Positions 1 to 12,107 of a stretch of DNA of 64,000 nucleotides are shown here, piece after piece. The notes beneath the pieces are model-generated. The model worked only from the letters and a program-made list of their open reading frames with translations. It made no database searches and was not told where the DNA came from. Location: positions 248,001 through 312,000 of the forward strand of contig JAMAHW010000018.1 of the NCBI GenBank assembly GCA_023627715.1. The letters are read 5' to 3'. Each line of letters begins with the position of its first letter. The stretch's first letter is position 1. Position numbers and translations under genes: made by a program. The stretch comes from Periconia sp. R9002. Lineage: Eukaryota; Ascomycota; Dothideomycetes; Pleosporales; Periconiaceae.

Positions 1-240
1 ATCTCACCCGCACCACGCCAGCTGCTGTTCGAGTCGCTTCCCAAGCCCGCGCCAACTCCACCATGCCTGAACGACGCATCAGTATGCTCTTTGCCTCACT
101 CTTTGTCCAGCATCGTATAGTGCACGTGCTCACCCATGGATAGAAAACCCTGCCCTGTTGTACGTCTTATCCAATACAAAAAAGAAGAAGAAAATGAATG
201 AAAATGAATGAAAAAAGCCACCCACCTAATCCAAACCCAG

Positions 241-1418
241 CATCTGCGACCTCCAAGAAAAATTCCGTCCAGCCATCTATGAGTTCCCAAAGATCATCAC
301 CACGGCCCAGAAGATGCTCAAAGCCAGTATGTCGATTCACTCCATCACTTCCCCCTACATTATTATCTCTTTTTCGGAATTTTCTTCCTTGTTCCCCATC
401 GCGACCCTTGCAAAAACACTCTCCGTTTCGAAAGTGCATGTGGTATGTTCCAATGAGGGATCCACTCCACCTCAAAGGGAATACCATGTCACAACAAGAT
501 TGATTTACACCCACGCCGCCTCTTCCATACGAGAGAAGACCTGTACGAATAGTCCATGTTCCCATTCCGTTGCAGATATATGGCTTGTGGATAAGATTGT
601 CATTTCATACGTCTTAACCCTCACCCTCTCTTTCCTAACCAATCAACCTTCAAAAACAGAAGCTGCCCTCGGAAGAAAAACAAAACCCAAGTCAAATTCC
701 AAGAAACTAACAACCCACCCCCTCATCCAACCATAGGCCAGATCCTCAACATCCCCGTGTACGCAACCACGCAAAACAAGGCCAAGCTGGGCGAGACATG
801 TCCCGAGTTGGGTCTCGACGCGCCGGGGGGCGTGCAAACTGTCGTGCACGCAGATAAGACGGCGTTTTCCATGGTGTACGTTTTCTCTCTCTCTTTCTTT
901 CTTTTTTATGACCCTCTTTCCCCCCAAACCTTCACACGTGTGTTTTGCGGATGTGTGTGTCTTCATCTACATAGCAACCATCTCTATAAACCCCATCCGC
1001 CAACCTCCCCTTCCCTTCCCTCGCTCACCCCTAAAACAAAAAAAAGCTAACATCCCCTAGAACCCCCTCCCTAACCTCACACTTCCCCCCATCCACCCCC
1101 ACCAACCCCCTCTCCTGCATCCTCCTGGGCATCGAATCGCACATCTGCATCACGCAGACCGCGCTCGACCTCCTCGCACTCGGCCACAAAGTCTACGTGC
1201 TCGCCGACGCTGTGTCGTCGTGCAACCGCGAGGAAATCCCGATCGCGCTCGCGCGCCTGCGCCACGCGGGCGTTGTCGTGACGACGAGCGAGAGCTGGCT
1301 GTATGAGTGTATGGGGGATGCTGGGATTGAGGAGTTTAGGGGGGTTGCGGGGGTGGTGAGGGAGTTTAAGGAGGGGACGAGGGAGGCGTTGGGGGGGTTG
1401 GTGGGGAGGGGTGTGTGA
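241..1418 (+). CDS. Isochorismatase-family (cysteine) hydrolase, 5' end unresolved
   Basis: Member of the isochorismatase-like hydrolase superfamily, probably the ISOC1/YcaC type, acting on an unknown small amide or ester. Supported exons are 241..326, 737..875 and 1061..1418 (stop); the phases join cleanly. The catalytic triad is visible: Asp in ICDLQEKFR (first exon), Lys in HADKTAFSM (second) and Cys in SHICITQTA (third). The block after the Cys (LLALGHKVYVLADAVSS) is typical of the family. The start is not settled. The ATG at 63 (MPERRI) followed by a donor at 82 gives the wrong phase for the exon at 241, and an in-frame stop at 227 rules out read-through, so a further upstream exon, perhaps left of the window, is likely. 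The intron between 326 and 737 is long (about 410 bp) for this genome. Family assignment is firm; substrate is unknown. Confidence 0.82.
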
Positions 1419-1911
1419 AGGTGGGTGTATAGGTTTGTGTCGATAAGAGGGAATTGAAATCTTATGCGGATAGAAGGAGGATATCGGAAGAAATAGTCAA
1501 ACCCACCCCCAAAAATCAACATCTATCCATCCATCCATCCATCCATCCATTACCCTCCCTCCCCTTTTCCCCTTTTCTATCAAAATTCCCGTATCTCCCT
1601 CACCCCCAATACCTTCACCACTTCCCTCTTCTCCTCTCTGCTCTCCACCCACCCACCCACCCATACATACACACACGCATTTCTTTCTTTCAACGTGAGT
1701 CAGGTCCTGACATGGGGAAGACATAGTATTTCATTTCAAGTTCGATTGTGGGGGAGTGCAGGGCGTCAGAGCGTGTGTACAGTATATAGATAACTTGGAA
1801 GTGGTGGGAAGGGAGTAACTACTAGTACGGATACAAGTATGTATACGGCAAGAATACATAGAATCTAAAACGGACATAAACATCTATACATCCAACCCGC
1901 CTTTCCCCCCT
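1419..1911. other. Convergent 3' intergenic region
   Basis: Gap between the converging isochorismatase-like and DHFR genes. It holds a tetranucleotide array and pyrimidine-rich simple sequence. No coding signal is seen. Confidence 0.6.
1525..1550. repeat. ATCC tetranucleotide microsatellite
   Basis: About 6.5 perfect tandem copies of ATCC, inside the convergent 3' spacer. Probably variable in length between strains (inference). Confidence 0.9.
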
Positions 1912-2796
1912 CTACTTCACCCACATCCCAAACTCAAACCTTACCCCTTTCTCCTCTTCCACCCTGCCCACCACCATCCCCTTCTTCTTCCCCTCCCCAT
2001 CCTCTTCTCCCTCCACCTCCCCCGTCCATTCCCTCCACTCATCTTCACTCGCTTCCTTCCACTTGCCCTCCCCATCTCCCTCCCCACCAAAAACATCCGG
2101 GAAAAACGTATCGCACTCATACTCCTCGCGCACGCGCGTCAGCAACACGCGATCGGTCTGCGGGAGCGCGAGGGCGGAGGTGTAGAGCTGGGCGCCGCCG
2201 ATGATGAAGGTGCGGTTGATTTGGATGGGTGGTTCGTCGGGGGTGTTGTGGTGGGGTTGGGGGAGGGCGATGGATTCGAGGAAGGAAAGAGCGTGGGAGA
2301 GGGAGGGGAGGATGATGGGACCTTCGAGTTTTGGTGCTTCTGCTTCGTTTTGGTCTTCTTGTTTATCTGTTGCTGGAGAGGAAGATTGGAGTGAAGATGG
2401 AGGTTGCGTATACGGCGGAGGAAACGACGCCGGCAAACTCCCCGAAACAACGACATTCAGCCTCCCCTGCAGCGGCCGGAACTTGCTGGGTATAGACTCC
2501 CACGTTTTGCGGCCCATGACGACGGCGTTCATGATCTTCGTCTTCTTTCCTCCCGCGTCACCGTCGTTGTTGGTGGTGGTGATGGTGGTGGTGGTGCGCT
2601 CGAGGATGCTGCGAGGGACGAATTTGGTGACGCGCGCGAAGTAGCCCATTTCCTTCCGCAGCTGGGGCCACGGGAGGGTGCTGTTTTTGCCGATGCCGAG
2701 GGAGGGTGTGGCGGCGAGGATGAGGGTTAGGTTGAGGGGGGGCATGGTTTGTTGGTGTTGTTGTTCATGGGCGGAGGGGGTGGTGGAGGGGTTCAT
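1912..2796 (-). CDS. DFR1: Dihydrofolate reductase
   Basis: NADPH-dependent reduction of dihydrofolate to tetrahydrofolate for thymidylate and purine synthesis. Intronless, 294 aa if the first ATG is used. An internal Met at residue 18 (MPPLNLTL, start at 2745) sits directly before the first beta strand and could be the true start. Family blocks are in order: ILAATPSLGIGKNSTLPWP (substrate/NADPH loop, LPWP at residues 41-44), MGRKTWESIP (residues 94-103, cofactor), GRLNVVVS, and IIGGAQLY near the C-terminal third, followed by the final strand FEFGMWVK. At 294 aa it is longer than bacterial enzymes (about 160 aa). The extra length lies in low-complexity inserts: a Thr run at residues 68-75, a Ser/Pro/Gln stretch after VVVSGSLP, and an acidic Gly-rich stretch near the C terminus. 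Such inserts are usual in fungal DHFR. Confidence 0.95.
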   Translation of the reverse strand: MNPSTTPSAHEQQHQQTMPPLNLTLILAATPSLGIGKNSTLPWPQLRKEMGYFARVTKFVPRSILERTTTTITTTNNDGDAGGKKTKIMNAVVMGRKTWESIPSKFRPLQGRLNVVVSGSLPASFPPPYTQPPSSLQSSSPATDKQEDQNEAEAPKLEGPIILPSLSHALSFLESIALPQPHHNTPDEPPIQINRTFIIGGAQLYTSALALPQTDRVLLTRVREEYECDTFFPDVFGGEGDGEGKWKEASEDEWREWTGEVEGEEDGEGKKKGMVVGRVEEEKGVRFEFGMWVK

Positions 2797-4139
2797 TCTA
2801 CGGTTGGTGAATGGACGGAGGAGGTGGAGATGGAGGATGTTTGAGTGTCGTCGATTTGATGTGTTTTTGTTGTCGATGGGTTCCGTTTCTTCCCTTTGTT
2901 GCGAGTGCGATATGTCTCTTGGACCTTGTTTCTGTTTCTCCCCTCCTACTGCTTCTCCGATCCTCCTCTTTGCGTAGCGCGACGCGAGAATAGAATGAAT
3001 GAATCTCCTTTGTCGAATATCACTCTATCTTCTTTCGATGCGACACGATTAATGTTATCATGTCACTCCTTAAAACGAGTGCGTGTCTCAGCGAAATGGA
3101 GAGAAGTCAGGTAAAGCAAATACAAGCTCGAGCACTTCCAGCCCGGTCTGATCGTAGCAATTGAAGGGTTCCGTTGATAGTTTGAGCTGATAGAATTGAG
3201 TTTCTTGGATTCCTGTGTGCGGTTAAGTCGAGGAGAGAGAAAACGAGCATGTCAAGAAAACAAAAGAAGCTTTGACGCAGGGACAAGCTTGGTACCGAAC
3301 ACGAGCGGCGCAAACACGGGGGGTAAACGAAAAGAAAAGGCGGGGCAGCTAGACGGCTAGACAGGGACTCACGCGTGCGATACGCGCGCGACTTTCATGA
3401 CTGGCTCCACGGCGCACGCTATCAATAGGGTACACCTATGTAATTGTTTTTGTTTAGTTACAAGGCACGCAAAAGGCTCTGGGAGAACATGAAAGATCAG
3501 GATTTCCCAGCACATAACTACCGTCCGCTTGGTAATCCCGAACCGTTGAGACTCCGCCGCACTTCCCTCCCTGAACCATCCATCTAATTCCGTTCCTCCA
3601 CGCCTTCGTTATGATATGATGGTGATATGATGATATGATACAAAAGCAAAAGCCAAGAGAAGAGAGAAAGAAAAGAAAGAACAAGCCCACGCTAGATTCG
3701 AAGAGAAAAACAACACAGGAAATCTTGATAGTTGACGGTCCTTTACAAGAACGAAGTGAAAAGGAAGAATATCCAAAAAAATGAAGGCCCAATACACGCA
3801 GAGAGAGATAGGCCATGTATACACGCGCGCGTACGCACATGTCGTTCCTTGCAAAGACGCCATGTTGTTTGTTGGTTTATTGGAAAAGAAAAGAATCCCA
3901 TCCGTCCGTCCACACCCGTAGGTCCCAGGCCCAGGCGAAATTGATAACAACCAAACAGAGGAGAATAGATGAAAATAGGTGACCAGAATGTCTTTTTGTT
4001 GTTCCCAGTCATCCAACTCATGTCCCGTTCCAGGGGGTATCTCGTGAAAATAAAAAGGTTCAGCAGCACGCAGCAGGAATGATGGAATCGTGCGAGAACA
4101 ACGTCCTCCAACTTTCGAAATCAACACTGCCCCACGCTC
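2797..4139. other. Intergenic region, DHFR promoter and Psy2 3' side
   Basis: Contains the upstream region of the DHFR gene and the 3' flank of the PP4R3 gene. Short open frames here have no recognisable protein features and overlap each other on both strands. No RNA gene seen. Confidence 0.55.
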
Positions 4140-7073
4140 TTAGTCGGCATCGCCTCCCTCGCCACCGGACTTCAGGGGAATGGAAAGCGTGATCTTCTTG
4201 GGGGTCGTGTTTTCCTTGGCCGATGCGATGTTGGGGCTCTTGCGGCGCAGGCTCTTGAGACTGCCGGCACTGGAATTGCTATTGAGCGATGCGCGACGCT
4301 TGGGACCAGACGAAGCGAGGTTGGCGATGAGCTCGTCCTCCTCGTCCTCTTCTCTCCGTCGCTTCTCTGATATCCTCTCTGGGGGCGAACCCTTGTCTGA
4401 GTTGGATGTGGTTGGTGAGCTTTGGGTCTGGGTGGATGTGGACAGGTTCTGTGGAGACTCCGAAGGTGCGCTCGCCAGGATGTCCACCTCTTCCTCGTCA
4501 TCGGGATAATCGACCAGGGCCCGGACAGGAGACGCTCCATTTACGGCTTTGGTGGCACCTGGGAGGTCCTCCTCGTCGTCCGAGCCATTGAAGTACGCTT
4601 CCTCTTCCGGATCAACCTCTTTCAAGCCCTGGCCCCACTTTCCGCCATTGACTAAGCTTATATGTCGAACGGGTGTGTCGCTGTCAACACTAGTGAAGGA
4701 GTGATCAAGTTCCTGTGTCGGAGGAGGCTCATTCATCTGCTCGTATCGCAGTATCAGACTCTGAAATGTATCCACATATGTAATGCTCTGAAGTTTCTCT
4801 CGATAGTTATCGACAATATGCTGAACAAGGGGCTTGATGTTGTCACGTTTGATAAACTCGAAGAACTCTAAGCACGCAGAGTTTAGCAGACTGTCCCGGG
4901 GCATGGTCTCGTACAACACCCTGAAAATCGGATCGAGGAGCTTGAACTTCGTGATTTGTTGATTGTGCGACTCGTCCTGCAGCGCCACCACGGCGCGGAT
5001 GTATTTGAGTGCAGCTGCGGGTGGTTAGCGGGGAACAACTAGATTGGAAGAGCCGGCATACTTAGTTTGAGATGTTTTTCAGGGCAGTCCATAAGCTGGG
5101 CCACCCGCGCTGAGAGATTCTCAGAAAGAATGAAGAATTTGCTTCGGAAAGAATGCTGCTTCACAAAGTAGCAGAGAACTTCAACAAGGTGGCCATACAG
5201 GGCCACCTCTTGAATGGTAAGATTGTCCACTAGAACAAGTTAGCACGGCCATGCTGTAGTTGACCTCTGAACTTACTCGATTCTCGCTCCTCCAGGTCTT
5301 TTAGTGGCTGGAACAATTTTCTCGCCGAGTCGTCGTAGAATGCCTGAATGAAAGTATCCGTATGTGGCATCGGTGTTGGCAGCTGCCCTCTTACCTTAGC
5401 GATGTTATCGTGGTTCGCTCGACCGAGCGCTTCCATTGACGCCGAATTTGCATTGGGATCTAGAAGGATCCTAATAGCATCCACCATCTGTGCCTTCACA
5501 CCCAAATCAACCTCGACCAAAAGAAGCTCGATAAGCGTATCGGTCAAGGGCTTCGTCTTATCATTAAGCGCTTTGAAGAGGTAGCTGCGAACCATCAAGG
5601 CGTCGTGATCGATGAGAGCCAGAAGGATGTCGGCGCCAGCAACTCGTACCGCTGCATCCTGTTGTTTCAGTGCATACTGGATTACGTCCAGGAGTCCATT
5701 GTGAATGAAATTTTGGTACATCTGGGCTCGGCTTTGGGCCTGTAAGCTTTTCGCAATGGACGTGCATTGCTGAATAAACAGTACAGCATCTTTCTTTCGG
5801 TCCTGGGCTTGGTTGGCGGGATCAAAGATATTGAAGAGTTCCTTCAAAAACGGCCCGTTGGCTTGCAAATGCTGGACGATGTCGACTTGATGGAAATATA
5901 TGAGCGAGTTGAGTACTGAAAACGTAGGGTCGTCTAGAATACGTGCAAGCACGACGTCCTTGAGGTACTGTAATCGGTACGTCCAGTGAATCTTCTTTTT
6001 AATGGCCTCGTCTTCGATGGGGACCACTTCCTTAAATTTGGACTCATCGGACAGGTACTGTCGATGGTTGGCTTTGTGGAGAGGGAAATCGGGGTCGTAT
6101 TCTAGAGCGCCAACAACACCGAGTATCACCTCGTCTGTTACGACGTACTCGATAATGGCGGCGTCGTTGAGCAGGATGAGCATCTTCATGATGCTGCACA
6201 GTCTATGCAGATCAGAAGCACTCTCCAAGTCTTCCGCCATCTCCACCAGTGGGATCAATTTGGGCACGTAGCGTTCGGCGAGGACAAACTTGGCTAAGGC
6301 TTCGCGTCCGCCGGGCGTGCTGTTAGCCGCGCGCATGTGGTTCTCAATCTCATAAAGGTTTCCTAGATCGGGGTTCGGCAGCATGATAGTAGGGCTCGCG
6401 GTGGTAGGGTCAGGAATGTCATCGGACATGCCGTCATCTGGTAAGAGATTAGTCTTCCAATGCGTTGCGCAGAAATGGTCGAGTAGCAGACGCACCTTGG
6501 GCCATGGATTGTAAACGCGACTGCATCTCGTTCACAAAATCCCTATTCTCTGTCAGCGCACGCCCGTACACAATGTCAAGCGAAGCGCATCAGTATGGCA
6601 TACCATATACTCGCGCAGCCCTCGGGCTCTTGGAAACTAAGCGCCATATCGGTTCCATTTTGCTCGGTCCAAACGATAAGGGTGTCTGCGGATTGTCAGA
6701 AGGGATCGCCAAATGAACAACAGCACACGGCATACCTTGCTGTTTTTGGTATCCATCGTCCTTTGAGATTTTGGTCTCGAGAAGCTGGCGGTTGGGGTCA
6801 TCCTCGGACGCGACCAGGATCTTGGCCTCTTCCTGTTGAGTCGCACACATGTCAGCCTTGGCTCACTCGACCATGCATGAGCCCAACGTGCATGAAAAAG
6901 TGAGGGGGGCTAGGGAGACGTGGCAGCAGCGAAGCGCGGGTGGTGAGAGGGGTAGGCGGACGTACATTTGCGATTACGCCTCTGCAGAAGCCTGTGCCGC
7001 GGTCGAACCAGTCATTATTCTTGAGCTCGTAGACTTTTACGCGCTTGCGGTCGTTGTTGGATGGCGGCGCCAT
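4140..7073 (-). CDS. PSY2: Serine/threonine protein phosphatase 4 regulatory subunit 3 (Psy2/SMEK)
   Basis: Targets the PP4 catalytic subunit (Pph3) to substrates such as gamma-H2AX and Rad53 in the DNA damage response (family knowledge). Eight exons: complement of 4140..5014, 5062..5229, 5277..5343, 5395..6437, 6496..6542, 6604..6685, 6736..6832 and 6966..7073. They join to 828 aa with every phase matching. Residues about 1-112 form the EVH1/PH-like domain (RVKVYELKNNDWFDRGTGFC, then TLIVWTEQNGTDMALSFQ and GCASIWDFV). The SMEK-type armadillo body follows, including RHLY-like NHRQYLSDESKFKEVVPI and IHWTYRLQYLKDVVLARILD. The last exon ends in an acidic and Ser-rich tail (VDYPDDEEEVD; KRRASLNS). 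The exon at 6542 uses a TAG acceptor that restores the conserved Trp (SIW-DFVNEMQ). Assignment is secure. Confidence 0.96.
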
Positions 7074-8622
7074 AATCGAGGGGGAGGGGGGGCGACCGTC
7101 ACCTCTCCGGCAGGGCAAATCCCTCCGGGTGGCTCGCGCCCACGGGTTGGGAGTAGGATGGGTGTTGGCGGTGACGATAGGCTAGGAGAGGGGGTATGCG
7201 GTGTTCGGTGAGTCGGGCGGTTGAGGGGGTGAGTGCGCGAGCGCAGTCGTAGTTGTAGTCGCGGACAGGCGCGGAGAGACGGAGAAGGATGGATCACCGC
7301 CGAGATGTTCAGGCAAGGCGGCGCGATGGGTACGGCGTGGATGGAGGATCGCCACTTTGAGGTGGTGGGTTTGGATGAAGCGATTCTTGGGGCGCGTATT
7401 AGATAAGCTAATCCCTAGCGCGTGAGACGGCCAGCTACCTAGTATAAGTACGTCCTGCTCTAAAAGGAGCATCAAAACTACGAATAGGTACGGGAGCTGG
7501 TTCGTATATGCTGGCGCGTAATTACATCTACTCAGGCACAGAATACGACAACTCACCTGATACCGTAGACGCATACGTACCTACATACACACATCATTGC
7601 CCTACATGGACTACCTGCTTGCTGCGTAAAATCCAGGCTACGGGCCTGTCAATGTCGCACTTGCCTCACTTCTGCCTCCCCACCTTCCTTTCGTCTCATC
7701 GTCCACGTCTCTGTCTTCCCACCAGTGACGCAATCCGTCTTGGCTTCCCCCATACAAAGTTATTGAGATGTACACAACTCGTATCACGACACCCAATTCG
7801 GTTGTCAACTCACCACTCCACGCCCACCTATACACATCCCGGCAACTACATGTAACTTTATCAACCACCAGTTTGCCACACCCGCTACCTCCCTTCGACC
7901 ATCATTCCACTCTTCTCTGCATGAGATGTCTTCCGCTCGCTTTTGCCCCTTTTTCGCCTACCACTGACCATACAGCATACCTGTCAGTAACAACGGCTCA
8001 TGTCCACGTGCGTACTTCTAGGACCTGCGTCACTATGCGTCTGCCTCTCCCTTTCGAAAAATGCCACATGGGAACTGCAGTGACGCTAGTGCATCTACAC
8101 CAGAGATGGCCATTTCCTTCCGAACCAAGGTTTTCCTCTGGTCACATGGCTTCGTTTTCTACAACCATCGCACGCTGGCCATTCTCTGCCTCTAGTTTTC
8201 CGTCCACGTCCACGCCATTTACTTTCGCTTTTCGCTAACCTTGCCTTCACCATGCCATTGAAAATAGATGCTTTAGAGAAGAGAGTTTTTGGTTTTCCCA
8301 GGGACAGTCGCAGTGGGAAATTGTTTTCATCCGTCACCTGTGATAGAGACCCTGCGCTTGCCGACGACTACAACGATATAACCTTTCTTTCACTTTGACT
8401 CGTTGCTACGTCCAATCACTAAGCATAGCCTCGAGCATTAATTTGGTTCGCTACAAGTGAACCTGTCCCAAACCATGACCAAGGTTTAGCAAAGGACGTT
8501 TATTTCACCCGTTTGTCTGATCAATGAAATTGCCTATAAACGTGGCCTGCTCATCTTGTTTTGCTCCGTATATAGAGCCGTCACCGCGAGGAGTGTTCTT
8601 TCCAAATCACATCATATACATC
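7074..8622. other. Divergent promoter region, Psy2 and hypothetical gene
   Basis: About 1.5 kb between divergent starts. Several overlapping short frames lack protein features. The segment just upstream of 8623 (open from 8524) is probably 5' UTR. No other signal found. Confidence 0.5.
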
Positions 8623-9916
8623 ATGTCAATTTTCTCCAGATTCAAGAGGGCAAAGCGGGTTGCGAATAATGCAAAGGACAATGGCAAGGAGAAGGAAAAG
8701 GAGAAAGAGAAGGAGAAGAAACCGTATGTCGTGCAGGCGTATGAAAAGCCACTACCGCCATTACCAGTCCATGTTTGCACCTGCGCTGCCGAAAATTCAT
8801 TCGTTGCAATTCCGATTACCCCCATTTCACCCAACTCTCTTCAAACCCCAACAGTTTATTCCATTGCCTCCAAGGCTCCTCGGACTCCAACAGAACCCAT
8901 ACGATTCTCCTCCGAAGAAGCCCAGCTCAGAATCGCCGCTGTCAAGCAGAGGAAAAGCGAGATGTCGCTAAGAGCAACGACTCCTCCGAAGATATCCTAT
9001 ACCCCATCCCACGCGAGCGTGGAGTCTTTGGAGCTTCCTCCCCCGCCGCCACTTTTACGAGTACGGAGTGACATGTCCTTGCGTGGGTGCAATAATAAGG
9101 ACCCAGCTCGACCCAATACGTCTTCTGGACACTCGACTAGAAGCCGGACGGGGACTCTGTACAAAGACAACTACTCATTCTACGCTGACAATCATCAACC
9201 ACTCCGAGATCTTGGTCCCCCGCTCAACCTGCGATCCGCTTCAGCACCTCAATTTCCCAACCTACAAGACGACAGTAGCAGCCGCAGATCCCCTCGCAAC
9301 TTCAGCCTCAAACAACCCTCGTTGCTGAATCCGACTACGGCAGAAGGTACGTCGAATGATGCTTCAGTGCATCTCCCGTTGTTCCTCTCCATGTACTGAT
9401 GAAAACAGCAGAACCCAGTCGCTGCTCGAGCTCTTCGCGGTACTCACAGGACACATCGCGTACGTAAACCTCTGCCCGGATTGTCGACAGATTCAAGTCT
9501 AACATACATCAGCGGCCTCCGACAATTCATCTCCGCACCTACAGGAAAATTTAATTCGTAGATTCTCCAAGATGCGCAGCCTCCCCACGCTGAGATTGCC
9601 GAAACAGCGCTCCCCTCACCTTCCCCCACCACTCGTCACCGAGATCTCAGGGCCCTATCGATCCAGCGATATGATAGTGACGACCGAAACCACTAGCAAT
9701 TTTAGCAGGCCCAAGTCACTCCGAATATCTCACTCTCCCAGGTCGCCGATACCAACGTGGCGGTACGAGGATTTTCTACCGGTTCCATCACCAGCACCAC
9801 ATGCAGAAGCCCCAACCAGCCCTGCGCTATCTTCATCCTTTCGAAGTGGCTCCGGTCGAGCATCCATCTCGTCGCTTTTCTACCGTCGGAACGGCTCTGC
9901 TATTCTCGCAACCTAA
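8623..9916 (+). CDS. Hypothetical Ser/Pro-rich fungal protein
   Basis: No family recognised. Exons 8623..9346, 9409..9459 (or 9412..9459) and 9513..9916 join to 392 aa (391 with the alternative acceptor). I chose the Met at 8623 (MSIFSRFKRAKR) over the in-frame Met at 8524, because a basic, amphipathic-looking N terminus starts there. A KE-repeat (lysine/glutamate run, about residues 22-32) is followed by a largely disordered, Ser/Pro/Arg-rich protein with PPLP and PPPPP stretches (for example EKPLPPLPVH) and many SR/SP sites. No membrane segment or catalytic motif is seen. The second acceptor is a CAGCAG tandem, so two isoforms differing by one residue are possible. The reading frame stays open across three exons with good donors, which supports a real gene. 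Confidence 0.75.
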
Positions 9917-11094
9917 TTCTTTCGCGTCTTTTACGAATCCACCCCCTGTTTACACTTTCTTTCTCTCATTCTTAATGTCGCCTGTCCCTTCCACCCATGA
10001 ACTTTTGTATTTTTCTACTTTACAACACGTTTTTCTACCATTACCTTCGTTTTTAAATCATAATCACACAAAGACAGGCGGACTGTCCACCAAGAAAACG
10101 GTCGTTACCTTTCTCACCGTCGTCTAACGCATAACTATATCCCCACAACCTCACCTTTATGTAGAGTACATCAAACAATCATTAATGTCTTTCTTTGAAT
10201 CAATCAAACATCCAATTGTCCTTTTCTCTCCTTTCCTTGCAACCGCCAAATACGAAACCCCGCCGATTTGCCAGCCCATCACCGGCTCCCCATACTCAAC
10301 CTCCGACAAACGCAACCCTTGGTCCCGGATTGGCTAACTTTTGCAGATGACGATCACGTCGCTGATAAGCAGCAGTGCGAATCATAATCATCATCCTCCT
10401 TTCAAGGAACGATGTAAATAATGTTTTGCCTCGAAAGGGTTTGATTTGGCCCGTAGTATGGTAGGTAGGCATGGCAACGAAATTGCCGCAGTATCCTCCC
10501 ACCCCCTTCACAGAATTTAGGTTTGGGGAGTTGGAAAGTAAAGTTTGAGCAGGGGAGTGGGCGAGGTGGGAGGTAGATTAATTATGGCCTCTTTATTTTG
10601 TGGGGGAGGGGGCAGGTTGGGTGCGGCTGAGATGCTTGGATGGTGTATGTTTCTGTCTCTTTCTGCTCCTAAGGAGGACTTGACTTGCAGGAGTCGTTAT
10701 CAATAATGTTACTACTCTGTGCTATTTAGAGTACAATCTCATCTTCCCATCAGAACACGCGCTCCCGCTGAATTCAAAGTAAGCGAAACAGGAAATCAAA
10801 CCAATAATCAGATCAAATCAAACTTTTCTCCCCATCCGTAGAACGAACAAATGTGAAAAAGTCTGCCCCCGATTATGTAACTACATAGTAGACTTCAATT
10901 AAATCTATCTACGCGCCATTTTTCTCATTCGCACTTATTCCCCCCAGTTTTATCCCGCTCCAGCATGACCCACGCAACAAAAAATAAGGCACCGTCAACA
11001 TTGACGCTCTACCAAATTCTCGAGGCGAACCGATCTCGACATGGGACGTCGAACGTCGGTTTGAAGCGGGACCACCCGAACCGAGGCGCAGCCA

Positions 11095-11109
11095 GCGCGC
11101 GCGCGCGCG
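11095..11109. repeat. Alternating GC run (potential Z-DNA)
   Basis: A 15-base uninterrupted alternating GC tract about 420 bp upstream of the Med22 start. Alternating GC is the classical Z-forming sequence; any effect here is inference. Confidence 0.8.
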
Positions 11110-11309
11110 TGGTTAGGTAGGGTCTAGGCTACCCGGTTAGAACTACCCGTATCGATAATGCAATGCAGGCAGGCGGAAGTTCGCCCTAGGGCCACTACCC
11201 CGCTATGGTTTTAGGGGCGTGGTTGGGAGGTCATAGCTTTGGTTTTCCTTTGAGTGGAGCTTTGCGTTGCTTTGCTTTGGGCACTTTGCTGGTGCTTTGG
11301 ACGGGACGA

Positions 11310-11333
11310 CGTGACGTGACTCGATACGTCACG
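11310..11333. promoter_or_regulatory. Palindromic ACGT/CRE-like element
   Basis: CGTGACGT and its reverse complement ACGTCACG flank an 8-base spacer. Each arm contains TGACGT/ACGTCA, the half-site recognised by CREB/ATF-type bZIP factors. It lies about 200 bp upstream of the Med22 ATG, a normal promoter distance. Regulation is inferred. Confidence 0.5.
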
Positions 11334-11531
11334 ATACAATACGGCGAATGATTTAGGAGTACTGAGACTTATAGGGGATTTTTTATACGTATCGAAGGGA
11401 ACATCGAGCGACGGTGATCGCAGGCGTTAATCCGAGAAACGAGTGCGCGCGCGCCGCCCACCACCACATCACATCCACGTCCCACGACAACGACGCACAT
11501 CTAGACAACAACCCCACCATACGCAACCATC

Positions 11532-12107
11532 ATGGACCCAAAACAACGCAACGCCGCCGCTCTACACAGTACGCCCTCCTTCTCATCTTCGTCATCTACC
11601 TACCCCGTCTGCACAGCTAACTAACAACCGCCCAAAAAAACAGAGCGCGTAGACGACCTCGTCCGCCTCTTCCTGCAACACTACCAATCCGTGCTCCAAC
11701 AAATCGGCAACAACGACGACGACGGCCAGACGAGCGACTACAGCCGCACGGCGCATCGAGAACTAGCGACCAAGGAGGATAGTATGGCTATTGTACGTCT
11801 CCCACCTCCACCTCCTCCCCACATTCTCCACACATTTCCGTCCGTAAATACGGCAGGATATAAAAATGGCACTTCATACGTCTTCGCTCGCTGACACTGG
11901 GACTGGGTGGGATAGGTCAAAGCCGCGCAAGACGCGTCGGTCCTGATACGTGATCTGCAGGAGCTGTGGCTGTTTGGGAGTCTGGATACGCTTGCGGATC
12001 CTAGGGATGAGGAGGTGGAGATGGCGAGGGCGTTGGAGATTGCCGGGGTTGTGGAGAGGTTGGCGAGGGCGCCGCCGAAAGGAGGGGTTGGGGAGGAGAG
12101 TCGGTGA
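11532..12107 (+). CDS. MED22: Mediator of RNA polymerase II transcription subunit 22
   Basis: Head-module subunit of Mediator (yeast Srb6), bridging activators and RNA polymerase II in the nucleus. Exons 11532..11568, 11644..11792 and 11916..12107 join to 125 aa, a normal size for the family. The N-terminal helix (MDPKQRNAAALHKRVDDLV) and the second helical block (KAAQDASVLIRDLQELWLFG, then SLDTLAD) match the Surfeit-5/Med22 pattern; the WLFGxLDTL motif is the clearest marker. The middle contains an Asn/Asp-rich linker (NNDDDG). All phases fit and donors are GTACGC and GTACGT. The short first exon encodes only 12 residues. Confidence 0.9.

Larger units (their letters stand above)
9917..11531. 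other. Intergenic region upstream of Med22
   Basis: About 1.6 kb between two same-strand genes. It holds a GC dinucleotide run (11095..11109) and an ACGT-containing palindrome (11310..11333). No coding signal seen; short frames are unsupported. Confidence 0.5.

Noticed and set aside
2201..2730. Open frames on the plus strand inside DHFR
   Set aside because: Antisense shadows of the DHFR coding sequence.
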